DNA of 51,435 nucleotides from Desulfococcaceae bacterium HSG9 (GTDB lineage Bacteria > Desulfobacterota > Desulfobacteria > Desulfobacterales > JAUCGF01), in the NCBI GenBank assembly GCA_030378005.1, contig JAUCGF010000108.1:1-51435 (forward strand), in the 5' to 3' direction. Shown piece by piece: positions 35,479 to 43,065 of this stretch (within the stretch, counting starts at the first letter, position 1; each line of letters opens with the position of its first letter). The translations under genes were made by a program, and so were the position numbers. Under the pieces are notes generated by a model. The model searched no databases. It worked only from the letters and a program-made list of their open reading frames with translations, and was not told the DNA's origin.

Positions 35479-36225
35479 TTGAAAAAGATATTAGGAAAAG
35501 ATGAAAAATGGTCAGAGTTTATAAGTTTTGCCGGACGAGTCAAAGTACGAGTTCAACAGACGCCCTTAGCCCCCTTGTCACCGCCCAATCAGAGGAGTGA
35601 GGCACGTTATATGAATGTCGATAAACTTGTCAAATGGGGAGCGGATATGCTTGAATTGATTGATAACGGTGAAATAAAATGCGATGAAAAATACAATCCT
35701 GAACATATTGATGAAAAACCGGGTCGGATCACCGAATTCCGCGAACCGCTTAAAGAGTGGTGTGAGGTCATGCAAGTTGTAGGAATAACAGAACGTTTTG
35801 TGAGAGAGCAAGGGATAGGCGGGGATTGTCATATTGTCTTGGAGAATCTACCTGATATGGATGTTAAGACAGAGAAAGCTCTAAGTGTGAGGCAAGAGTT
35901 AACAGAATTCGTAGTGACAGAATCGCTGAAAGTTAATACTGATGAACGATTGTCAGGAAGCAGTGAAATTATTGAATCAGTTTTCGGAAAATTTAAATTT
36001 TTTGAAAAAGATCAGGCAAAAAGCGGTGTCACCGGATTATTGTTAAGCATCGGGGCATTGGTCTCAGAAACATCTGATCACTTAGTTCAAAAGGCAATGG
36101 AAACAGTTCGAACCGGAGACGTTTCAAAATGGTGTAAAAAAATGATTGGACAAACTGTTCAGTCAAAGAGAAAAGAGGCTTTTAACCCTCCTTCAAAAGG
36201 AACAAAAGTGGGATCAATTTCTTGA
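35479..36225 (+). pseudogene. C-terminal part of a transposase-like protein
   Basis: The 248-residue frame begins without a good start (ttg at 35479, or atg at 35611). It contains 'RYMNVDKLVKWGADMLELID', 'ITEFREPLKEWCEVM' and 'LSGSSEIIESVFGKFKFFEK' followed by 'SGVTGLLLSIGALVSET'. From memory, such C-terminal blocks occur in a family of large, poorly described transposase-like proteins; I cannot name the family with certainty. The likely N-terminal coiled-coil remnant lies just upstream in another frame, so I treat this as a deletion derivative. Confidence 0.55.
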
Positions 36226-36260
36226 GCTTTTTTAGAGAATTTTCATCACCTCAGGAAAGA

Positions 36261-36285
36261 GGTTCCCACGCAACGCGTGGGAACC
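36261..36285. repeat. Palindromic repeat, ggttcccacgc type
   Basis: Perfect 11-bp arms (36261-36271, 36275-36285) with a 3-base loop. It is a relative of the inner hairpin at 2577-2605. It lies between the transposase-like fragment and the 3' end of the aminotransferase gene and could slow transcription from either side. Confidence 0.7.
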
Positions 36286-36315
36286 GGAGGGAGTTGAATA
36301 TTTCAGGGTCAGAAT

Positions 36316-37686
36316 TTATTTTTCAGCATAAACATCGGCGACTTTCAGTGCCTGATCCATGATGGCAACGCCTTCGTCGATTTCGTCTTTGGTAACGATC
36401 AGCGGCGGGGCCATTACAACCACATTGACCGGGTTGGCGGCCATGGCCATCATGCCGAGTTCGCCCAGTTTTTTGGCGACTTCCAGCTTGGGATTCATTC
36501 CCGCCCGGATTTTGGCATCTGTCGATGTCATTGGTTCTTTGGTCTTTTTGTTTTTCACTAGTTCCAAGCCCACAAACAGGCCCAGTCCGCGAACATCGCC
36601 TACGCAGGGATGTTTATCTTTAAGTTCCTGAGCCTTTTCAAGAAGATAGCTACCCATTTTAGCAGAATTCTCAATTAAGTTATCGCTTTGATAGATTGGA
36701 ATCACAGACAGGGCGGTAGCACATCCCAGGGCATGCCCTGCATACGTGGCGCCGTGGCTGAAGAATTGGTCTTTGAAACGGTCGCCGATGTGCTCGCGAA
36801 CTATTGTGGCTCCGAGAGGAAGATAGCCGCAAGTCAAGCCTTTGGCCATGGTCATGATATCCGGGGTTACGTCCCAGTGATTCATGGCAAACCATTTGCC
36901 GGTGCGTCCGAGTCCGGTCATCACTTCATCGGCGATCATAAGCACACCCCATTTGTCACACACCTTGCGCAGTTCGGGGAAATATTCCGGCGGAGGCACG
37001 ATGATGCCGTTGGCTCCGGTTACCGGTTCGAAAATAATACCGGCGACTTGGTCTCCGCCGCCTTCCAATTCGATAGCTTCATCGATATATTTTACGCATT
37101 GAAGGTCACATTGCGGATAGGCCTGGCCGAACATACAGCGATAGCAATAGGGTTGCGGCACTTTGATCATATCCGTGCCTCCCAACACCTGGGCCCAACT
37201 GCGGGAATCGCCTGCGGACAGCGTCATGGCTGTAGACGTGCCGCCGTGGTAGGTTCTGAAACGGGTGATTATTTTGCGGCGTCCGGTGAATTGGTGACAA
37301 ATCTTGACAGCGGCCTCGTTGGCTTCAGCGCCGCCCAAAGAAATAAAGGAACGTGAAAGGTCACCGGGCGTGATTTCAGCCAACGTTTTGGCAAGCAAAG
37401 CCCGCGGTTTGTTAGACATACTCGGTGCGAATGAGGTCAGGGTCTGAGCTTGTTGGCAGATCGCCTCGACCACGCGCGGGTCTTGATGGCCGATATTGTG
37501 ACTGACAAAACAGGAACTGAAATCAAGCCGCTCACGACCATCCTCGGTGGTGAATCGAACGCCCTTGGCGGAAACGACCCGCGGAGGCGACTGCGCCGGC
37601 TGATACGACCATGACTGAAAATTGTTTTCAACTTCATAACGGTCGAGGTCTTCTTTTTCACTGGGAATATTTTTAAAATCGATCAT
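36316..37686 (-). CDS. tpa: Taurine:pyruvate aminotransferase-like class III aminotransferase
   Basis: Class III PLP enzyme, 456 aa, similar in layout to taurine:pyruvate aminotransferase (taurine to sulfoacetaldehyde with pyruvate to alanine). Motifs: 'FISLGGAEANEAAVKI' (phosphate binding), 'RTYHGGTSTAMTLS', 'ADEVMTGLGRTGKWF' and the PLP lysine K282 in 'TMAKGLTCGYLPLGA'. An inserted 'CYRCMFGQAYPQCDLQC' gives a CX2CX8CX3C pattern that might bind a metal. The start follows aggag. It is the last gene of the operon, after a TauE/SafE exporter and an acylating aldehyde dehydrogenase, which favours taurine. GABA or beta-alanine cannot be excluded from sequence alone. Confidence 0.72.
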   Translation of the reverse strand: MIDFKNIPSEKEDLDRYEVENNFQSWSYQPAQSPPRVVSAKGVRFTTEDGRERLDFSSCFVSHNIGHQDPRVVEAICQQAQTLTSFAPSMSNKPRALLAKTLAEITPGDLSRSFISLGGAEANEAAVKICHQFTGRRKIITRFRTYHGGTSTAMTLSAGDSRSWAQVLGGTDMIKVPQPYCYRCMFGQAYPQCDLQCVKYIDEAIELEGGGDQVAGIIFEPVTGANGIIVPPPEYFPELRKVCDKWGVLMIADEVMTGLGRTGKWFAMNHWDVTPDIMTMAKGLTCGYLPLGATIVREHIGDRFKDQFFSHGATYAGHALGCATALSVIPIYQSDNLIENSAKMGSYLLEKAQELKDKHPCVGDVRGLGLFVGLELVKNKKTKEPMTSTDAKIRAGMNPKLEVAKKLGELGMMAMAANPVNVVVMAPPLIVTKDEIDEGVAIMDQALKVADVYAEK

Positions 37687-37704
37687 TTTTTTCTCCTATT
37701 GCAT

Positions 37705-37737
37705 AGAAATCGGGTTTTTCCGAAAAACCCGATTTCT
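37705..37737. repeat. Long perfect hairpin just upstream of the aminotransferase gene
   Basis: Arms of 16 bp (37705-37720 and 37722-37737, agaaatcgggtttttc) surround one base. On the - strand it ends about 18 bases before the aminotransferase start, ahead of its aggag site. There is no U-run in that direction, so mRNA protection or attenuation is more likely than full termination. Confidence 0.7.
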
Positions 37738-37746
37738 GTTTTTATG

Positions 37747-37895
37747 GTGTGTAATTCGCGACCGTCGGTTAATACACTAAAGTAGGTCGGGTTAGCGATA
37801 GCGTAACCCGACATCAACCGGCAATATTGTCGGGTTACGCTATCGCTAACCCGACCTACTGAGTTTGTGCCAATCCATGGTCTTGAATTACACAC
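37747..37895. repeat. Palindromic repeat element with perfect 33-bp arms
   Basis: The core has two perfect 33-bp arms (37781-37813 and 37828-37860, starting agtaggtcgggttagcgata) around a 14-base loop. An outer inverted repeat of 11 bp (gtgtgtaattc at 37747-37757, gaattacacac at 37885-37895) frames it. It fills the gap between the exporter and aminotransferase genes. Perfect arms suggest a recent arrival. Confidence 0.85.
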
Positions 37896-37899
37896 GTTT

Positions 37900-38637
37900 T
37901 TATGGCACCCAAAGCGCCCGAATGAGCGCCGCTATACTAAGTATCATAAGCAGGATAAGAACTTTGCGACGAAAGGATTCTTCATTGCTTCGCTTGAAAA
38001 AATGACTCCCCAGGCTGATACCTATGAGCAACGGCATGAGACAGGCGCCAGCCATGACACCGGTTTTGGCGTGTACCAACCCCTGGGACAGACATATAAG
38101 AAAAGTCAGAAAATCGAGTCCCAGGAAGAAAGCGATAATCGACGCGCGGGAAACAGCCACGCCGGCGGGAGTTGAAAGGTAAAATAAAATCACCGGAGGG
38201 CCGCCAATGGTGGCCGCACCGTTTAACAGGCCGGATGCCACGCCGGTGGCCAGGGTTTGGTTACGGCCCGGCATTGTTTTTAAAGCGAAACCACGCCATA
38301 AAAGAATGACCAAAGTCATCACCGTTATCGCTATGGCCGCGCGCATCGGACGGGCAGGGACATTGGCCAGCAGGTAAACCCCTGCCGGAGTGCCGAGAAT
38401 CACGCCCATAGATAGCCATAAAAGAGAACGCCAGTCAACCTGACGCCACACGCGCGGCAGCAGCGAGATGCTGGCTACAATCTCAAGCGCCAAAATCAGA
38501 GGCACGACTTCCACTGGCGGAAAAACCAGCGAAAGACTCATAACGGCGACCATTGAAAAACCGAAACCGCTGTAACCGCGTATGATTCCGGCTACCAGAA
38601 TCGCACATCCTAAAAAAATCAGGGTGTAAATTGACAT
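37900..38637 (-). CDS. TauE/SafE-type sulfite/sulfoacetate exporter
   Basis: The 245-aa product is a multi-spanning membrane protein of the TauE/SafE (DUF81) family, whose members export sulfite or sulfoacetate in sulfonate catabolism. The opening 'LIFLGCAILVAGIIRGYSGF' with 'GYSGFGFSMV' and the second half 'ASGLLNGAATIGGPPVILFY' are the two family signatures. Seven to eight membrane helices are likely. No ribosome site is obvious at the start, and the upstream gap carries a repeat. Its place between an acylating dehydrogenase and a Tpa-like enzyme is the main clue that the operon handles a sulfonate. Confidence 0.8.
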   Translation of the reverse strand: MSIYTLIFLGCAILVAGIIRGYSGFGFSMVAVMSLSLVFPPVEVVPLILALEIVASISLLPRVWRQVDWRSLLWLSMGVILGTPAGVYLLANVPARPMRAAIAITVMTLVILLWRGFALKTMPGRNQTLATGVASGLLNGAATIGGPPVILFYLSTPAGVAVSRASIIAFFLGLDFLTFLICLSQGLVHAKTGVMAGACLMPLLIGISLGSHFFKRSNEESFRRKVLILLMILSIAALIRALWVP

Positions 38638-38655
38638 AATTTAAATCACAAATTT

Positions 38656-38769
38656 CAAATAAATCTCAAATCGCAATAATCAAATCTCAAAGAAATTCCA
38701 AATTACAATTTGTATTTTAGATATTGTGATTTGTTTGCTATTTGTATTTTGTTCATTGAGATTTATTTG
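38656..38769. repeat. AT-rich inverted repeat between dehydrogenase and exporter genes
   Basis: Perfect 14-bp arms (caaataaatctcaa at 38656-38669, ttgagatttatttg at 38756-38769) frame an AT-rich core with further aaatcacaa/ttgtgattt-like matches. It is a third type of palindromic element in this operon. Confidence 0.65.
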
Positions 38770-38780
38770 TAATTTATCAG

Positions 38781-40196
38781 CTATTTACCATATTTTTCCC
38801 AAACGCCACCAAAAATATTTTCCTCCACCACACTGGCCGGCTTAATCGGTTCTGACAACCAAGTGACATTGATAAAGTGTTTCCAATAGATATTTTCGGT
38901 GGTGATGTTGCCGCCCCAAGTGCCGCAACCTAATGTCACTGTTGAGGGCATGCCGTTCCACAAATTGCCGCCGGCTGAAGGGGCATGCGGTTGGCGAACA
39001 ATAACCCGGCTGACTTTCAATTCCGCCGCCGCTTTGTCAATGTAATCGGGATTGAACGAATAAAGGCCGCAAGAATGCCCCATTCCGGCGTATTCGTGCA
39101 ATTTGGTGACTGTGGCGATGGCCTCATCAAAATCGGTTTTGTATTTCCACAGCGCCAGAACCGGTGAAATCTTTTCACCGCTGAATCTGTCTGTACCGGC
39201 GTTTTCCGCTTCAACCAACAGCATAGAGGTGTTATCAGGGACTTCGATACCGGCATCCGCGGCGATTCGATTGGCCGAAACCGCCACAATCTTGAGGTTC
39301 AATGCCATTTTGCCCGGCTGTTTGGTAGGTGTCCACATCCATTGTTCAAGTTTGTTTTTTTCTTCCGCGTTGCAAAGATAAGCGCCTCGCTTGATAAATT
39401 CGGCTTTTAGCCGGTCATAAACGCTTTCGTGAATGACAATCGAAGTGTCCGAGCTGCACGAAGTGGCGTTATCGAATGTTTTGCTGATTGTTATTTTTTC
39501 AGCGGCGTCTTCGATATCGGCATCTTCGGCCACAATGATGACCGGGTTTCCGGCACCGACGCCATAAGCCGGTGTGCCGCTCGAATACGCGGCTTTGACC
39601 ATCACCGCCCCTCCGGTCGCCAAAACCAAATCGGCTTGGCGCATCAATTCCTGGCTGCGCGGTATGCTAGGTTCTTCGATGTATTGAATCAAATCTTCAG
39701 GCGCGCCGACTTTGCGCAATCCCTGGCGCATAAAATCGGTCACCACCTTGCAGGAGCGTTTGGCGCGGGGATGCGGCGCAAAGATAACGGCGTTGCGGCC
39801 TTTCAAAATGCCCACAGTGTTGCTTGCCGGCGTCGCGGTCGGGTTTGTGACCGGTGACAACGCACCGATAACGCCCACCGGCTTGGCGTATTTGGTGATC
39901 CCCCGGGCTTCATCACGTTCGATAACTCCCACACTTTTGGCGTTTTTATCCATAATATCCCGGCAGACGCCAAGCACTTTTACCTTATGTTTCCTGAGTT
40001 TATGTTCATAAACGCCCATTCCGGTTTCTTCAACAGCGATTCGGGCGCATGCGTCGATATTTTCATCCTTATAAACTTCCCAACCCACAGCGAGACAAAC
40101 TTCATCAATTTGCTCCTGAGTGTAGTCAGCGATCTTTTGCTGGGCAATGCGTGCTTTAGCTATCAAATCGCCGATGACTTTCATATCATCAGACAT
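38781..40196 (-). CDS. CoA-acylating aldehyde dehydrogenase, sulfoacetaldehyde type (SauS-like)
   Basis: The 471-aa product belongs to the acylating aldehyde dehydrogenases (AdhE-N, EutE, SucD, SauS), which interconvert an aldehyde and its CoA thioester with NAD(P). The nucleophile is C247 in 'KTFDNATSCSSDTSIV'. Other blocks are 'GVIGALSPVTNPTATP', 'YGVGAGNPVIIV' and the late 'GCGTWGGNITTENIYWKHFI'. In Cupriavidus SauS makes or uses sulfoacetyl-CoA; SucD does the same with succinate semialdehyde. Aminotransferase and exporter neighbours favour sulfoacetaldehyde. The start follows aaaggag. Downstream enzymes for sulfoacetyl-CoA (SauT, thioesterase) are not in the window. Confidence 0.72.
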   Translation of the reverse strand: MSDDMKVIGDLIAKARIAQQKIADYTQEQIDEVCLAVGWEVYKDENIDACARIAVEETGMGVYEHKLRKHKVKVLGVCRDIMDKNAKSVGVIERDEARGITKYAKPVGVIGALSPVTNPTATPASNTVGILKGRNAVIFAPHPRAKRSCKVVTDFMRQGLRKVGAPEDLIQYIEEPSIPRSQELMRQADLVLATGGAVMVKAAYSSGTPAYGVGAGNPVIIVAEDADIEDAAEKITISKTFDNATSCSSDTSIVIHESVYDRLKAEFIKRGAYLCNAEEKNKLEQWMWTPTKQPGKMALNLKIVAVSANRIAADAGIEVPDNTSMLLVEAENAGTDRFSGEKISPVLALWKYKTDFDEAIATVTKLHEYAGMGHSCGLYSFNPDYIDKAAAELKVSRVIVRQPHAPSAGGNLWNGMPSTVTLGCGTWGGNITTENIYWKHFINVTWLSEPIKPASVVEENIFGGVWEKYGK

Positions 40197-40271
40197 TGTT
40201 TTTTCTCCTTTGATAAATTATTGCGGTAACGTTTCAATCTCCCACGCCGGAGCTTGGGAACAAGACATAAA

Positions 40272-40454
40272 AATGTAGGGTGGGCAAAATGCCTTATGAG
40301 ATATTCGTATTTTCAGAAAAGAACATTGGCATTTTGCCCACCATTCTGCAACAAAACCGGTGGGCAAAGGTTGTTTTATTTAACGAAGTTTATTTTTCTA
40401 TATTTTCATCAACCATAAACTGACAAAGTGGAAAAACTTTGCCCACCCTACATT
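40272..40454. repeat. 183-bp inverted-repeat element
   Basis: Perfect 17-bp end arms (aatgtagggtgggcaaa, 40272-40288; complement 40438-40454) and an inner pair of 13 bp (40281-40293 with 40328-40340) define a small non-coding element. It lies between the gamma subunit gene and the dehydrogenase gene. The size and ends fit a MITE or a composite palindromic repeat. Confidence 0.75.
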
Positions 40455-40471
40455 GTTAATCAGGACTGCTT

Positions 40472-41005
40472 TCAGGTCGTTGACATGCTGTAACCCAATT
40501 CAAACGCCTTTTTATTTTCCTCTTTAAATTTAGGAATAATTTGCAGCATTGTGGTCAGCATGTTTTCTTTGTCTAACAATCCGTCTGTGGCTCCGGTCAA
40601 AGCTCCCAGCATGATGGTATTGGTATAGATCGCGCGACCCAATTTTTCCACAGCCGTATCCTTGGCGGCAACGGCGATCTGCCGGAAAGGTTTGCTTGCA
40701 TCAATCTCCACAGTGGCTGGATCATACAGCATGACCCCGTCTTTCATCATGTGGCCGAATTGTTTGTATGCGGCGGTGGAAAATGAACAAAAGTAATCCG
40801 GGGCTTCCACCAACGGACTGTCAATCTCTTCTTTTGAAAGAACCAACTGGGTTCTGACATAGCCGCCGCGCTGCTCCGTTCCGTGACTTTTAAGCATTGT
40901 GACGCGAAACCCCTGGTTGACCGCCGCCACACCCACAATCTGACCGAGTCTGACAACGCCTTGGCCGCCGAAACCACTGGCCAATATCTCAATGCGATCC
41001 TTCAT
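40472..41005 (-). CDS. 2-oxoacid:ferredoxin oxidoreductase gamma subunit
   Basis: The gamma subunit of 2-oxoacid:ferredoxin oxidoreductases helps bind CoA. The 177-aa product has the typical 'EILASGFGGQGVVRLGQIVG' start, 'GTEQRGGYVRTQLVLS' and 'MLGALTGATDGL'. The start follows aaaggagg and overlaps the beta gene by 17 bp. With the alpha and beta genes it forms a complete alpha-beta-gamma set; the ferredoxin (delta) function is probably in the flavoprotein at the head of the operon. Confidence 0.92.
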   Translation of the reverse strand: MKDRIEILASGFGGQGVVRLGQIVGVAAVNQGFRVTMLKSHGTEQRGGYVRTQLVLSKEEIDSPLVEAPDYFCSFSTAAYKQFGHMMKDGVMLYDPATVEIDASKPFRQIAVAAKDTAVEKLGRAIYTNTIMLGALTGATDGLLDKENMLTTMLQIIPKFKEENKKAFELGYSMSTT

Positions 41006-41837
41006 CTTGAAACCTCCTTTGAATGTCTGACACTTGTTTCTTTAGCGCTTGTGAAAATTCAGGTCTGGAATTGCTGGCGTCATGGTAAACGCCGGTTCGC
41101 CAGATAGTGTCCTCGGTTTCCTCTCCGAGAGGTGCGGCGCGGTCTTTAATCCAATTAAAGATATTGACCGCATTTCTGGAACCCAGCGCATTCTTGGCAA
41201 AGTTGGTTGTGCAGGGAAAGACCGTATGAACCAGTGAGAAGCCATTATTTTGAACGGCTTTTTTCAGTGTTTCCACCAAAGCGGCGCCATCCATGCTGAC
41301 ATGGCGGGCCAGGAATGTGGCTCCCGCTTCTTTTAATATTTTCAACACGTCCATGTCCGGCTGCACCCAGTTAGGCTCTGACATGCCGTAGGGGCTGCTG
41401 TCGGTCACAATACCCGGCGGAGTGGTCCATCCGAATTGTCCGCCTGTGGATTGGTAGCCCAGATTATCGCAAACCAGAACAGTCATTTGAGTGTTGGTAC
41501 GGGCTGAATGGAGAACGTGGTTAAAGCCGATACCAAACGCATCGCCGTCGCCAACGGTCAAAATAATTTTCATATCATCCGGCATGGCGATCCTCAAACC
41601 TCTTGCGATAGGATAAACGCGCCCATGGGTGCCGGCGAAGTTATCGCCATTCCAGGTGGCAAAAGTCTGCCGTCCGGAGCATCCGATAGATGTCCCCCAA
41701 ATAATATCATCCACTTCATAATCCAGATCGGCCAGCGCTTTGACCAGCGCTTTGTGACATTGCCCAAGACCGCACCCGGAACAGGCTGTGCTGGGTATTT
41801 TCCTTGCTCTTAAATATTTTCGTGCCAGTTTGTCCAT
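40989..41837 (-). CDS. 2-oxoacid:ferredoxin oxidoreductase beta (TPP) subunit
   Basis: The beta subunit binds thiamine pyrophosphate and an iron-sulfur cluster. I start at 41837, behind aaggagg, giving 282 aa. Cluster ligands lie in 'CSGCGLGQC' near the N-terminus, with another conserved Cys in 'SIGCSGRQTF'. The TPP motif is 'GDGDAFGIGFNHV' (from about residue 96) with 'DNLGYQSTGGQ' after it. The start codon overlaps the alpha stop as TAATG, so the two are tightly coupled. The sequence type is closest to 2-oxoglutarate/2-oxoacid (Kor/Vor-like) enzymes; the substrate cannot be read from it. Confidence 0.92.
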   Translation of the reverse strand: MDKLARKYLRARKIPSTACSGCGLGQCHKALVKALADLDYEVDDIIWGTSIGCSGRQTFATWNGDNFAGTHGRVYPIARGLRIAMPDDMKIILTVGDGDAFGIGFNHVLHSARTNTQMTVLVCDNLGYQSTGGQFGWTTPPGIVTDSSPYGMSEPNWVQPDMDVLKILKEAGATFLARHVSMDGAALVETLKKAVQNNGFSLVHTVFPCTTNFAKNALGSRNAVNIFNWIKDRAAPLGEETEDTIWRTGVYHDASNSRPEFSQALKKQVSDIQRRFQDEGSH

Positions 41838-43009
41838 TACCACGCCTCCTTTTCCCATCCCTCAGGCCGCAGGGGTTCATTATTCAAAAGTTTGTCAAAC
41901 GTCTCATGCATCTCCACCACTGTGGGCAATTCGCCGCATTTTCCGAAGAAATGAATTTCACTTCCACCAGGCGCTGCGCGTTTGACTTCCCGAACCATTT
42001 GCCCGTCGTAATCCAGTTCCACCACAAGATATTTGGTTTTTTGTGAAAAAAGTTCATCCGGGAAAGGCCACAAAGAAATCGGTCTGATCATACCGATTTT
42101 AAGCCCTTTTTCACGCGCCTTTTTAACCGCGGTTTTAACGCTTCTGGAAGGCGTCCCATAAGACACAGCGATAATATCAGGATCATCATCTACAAATAAA
42201 GTTTCATAACGTGTGATAATATCCTTATTATTTCTGATCTTGTAAATCATGCGGTAGGAATGTTTATGATGCGCTTCCACGGTTTCGATATCATAACCTT
42301 CTTCCGTGGGCGTCCAGTCGGAACACATGGCGCCGGTGTTTTTACCCAAAACCACCGGCGGCACGTCGATCTCATCTGTGGGCGGATAGAATTCGGGTCC
42401 TTTATGGAATTCACGCTCTGCAAACCTTAGGCCCATAGCTTCTTTTTCTTCATCTGTTTCCGGGACGCTGATGTCTTCCAGCCCGTCGGTGATCAACTGG
42501 TCCGCCAGAACCGTCACTGGCGTGCGGAATCTTTCGGAAAGATAGAATGCTTCAATCGTAAGCTCCATCGCTTCTTGGGCGCTGTTGGGTGCCAGCACGA
42601 TGGTCTCATAGTTGCCGCCCTGGGTGGGGTAGCGGCTGTTATAAAATTCACCCTGTCCTGGCGCGCCGGTGATCCCGCTCACCGGGCCGACTCTTTGGGA
42701 ATTGAGTACGACTATCGGGATTTCACATCCAATTGCCCAACCATAAGGATCGGCGTAAAGGATAAAACCCGGGCCTGATGTCGCAGTCATGGTTTTCAAG
42801 CCGCCTGAGGCAGCTCCCACAGCCATGTGCATAGCGGCGCATTCATCTTCGGCCTGAACATAATAGCCGCCTACGCGCGGCAAATTGATAGACATAGCCT
42901 CGGCGATTTCGGTGGCCGGCGTAATCGGATAACCTGCAAAAAGCCGGCAGCCCGCCAATATCGCTCCTTCCGTAATGGCAAAATTGCCGGTTTCTAAATA
43001 ACGTTTCAT
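41837..43009 (-). CDS. 2-oxoacid:ferredoxin oxidoreductase alpha subunit
   Basis: The 390-aa alpha subunit carries the pyrimidine-binding part of the TPP site. It opens with 'ETGNFAITEGAILAGCRLFA' and 'GYPITPATEIAEAMS'. It then has 'AEDECAAMHMAVGAASGGLK' and 'TATSGPGFILYADPYGWAIG'; the C-terminal part has 'PISLWPFPDE' and 'VVELDYDGQM'. The start follows aaggga. It is of the Kor/Vor type (separate alpha), not the pyruvate one-chain type. It lies 56 bases after the flavoprotein gene. In a chain with the acylating dehydrogenase it could turn an acyl-CoA into a 2-oxoacid or the reverse. Confidence 0.92.
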   Translation of the reverse strand: MKRYLETGNFAITEGAILAGCRLFAGYPITPATEIAEAMSINLPRVGGYYVQAEDECAAMHMAVGAASGGLKTMTATSGPGFILYADPYGWAIGCEIPIVVLNSQRVGPVSGITGAPGQGEFYNSRYPTQGGNYETIVLAPNSAQEAMELTIEAFYLSERFRTPVTVLADQLITDGLEDISVPETDEEKEAMGLRFAEREFHKGPEFYPPTDEIDVPPVVLGKNTGAMCSDWTPTEEGYDIETVEAHHKHSYRMIYKIRNNKDIITRYETLFVDDDPDIIAVSYGTPSRSVKTAVKKAREKGLKIGMIRPISLWPFPDELFSQKTKYLVVELDYDGQMVREVKRAAPGGSEIHFFGKCGELPTVVEMHETFDKLLNNEPLRPEGWEKEAW

Positions 43010-43065
43010 TGATAAGGCTCCCTTATTTTTATCTATAATTATAAAATATCAGTGTGAAAAAGCGG

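Noticed and set aside
36688..37356. 222-codon open frame on the + strand
   Set aside because: It lies antisense within the aminotransferase gene and shows no motif.
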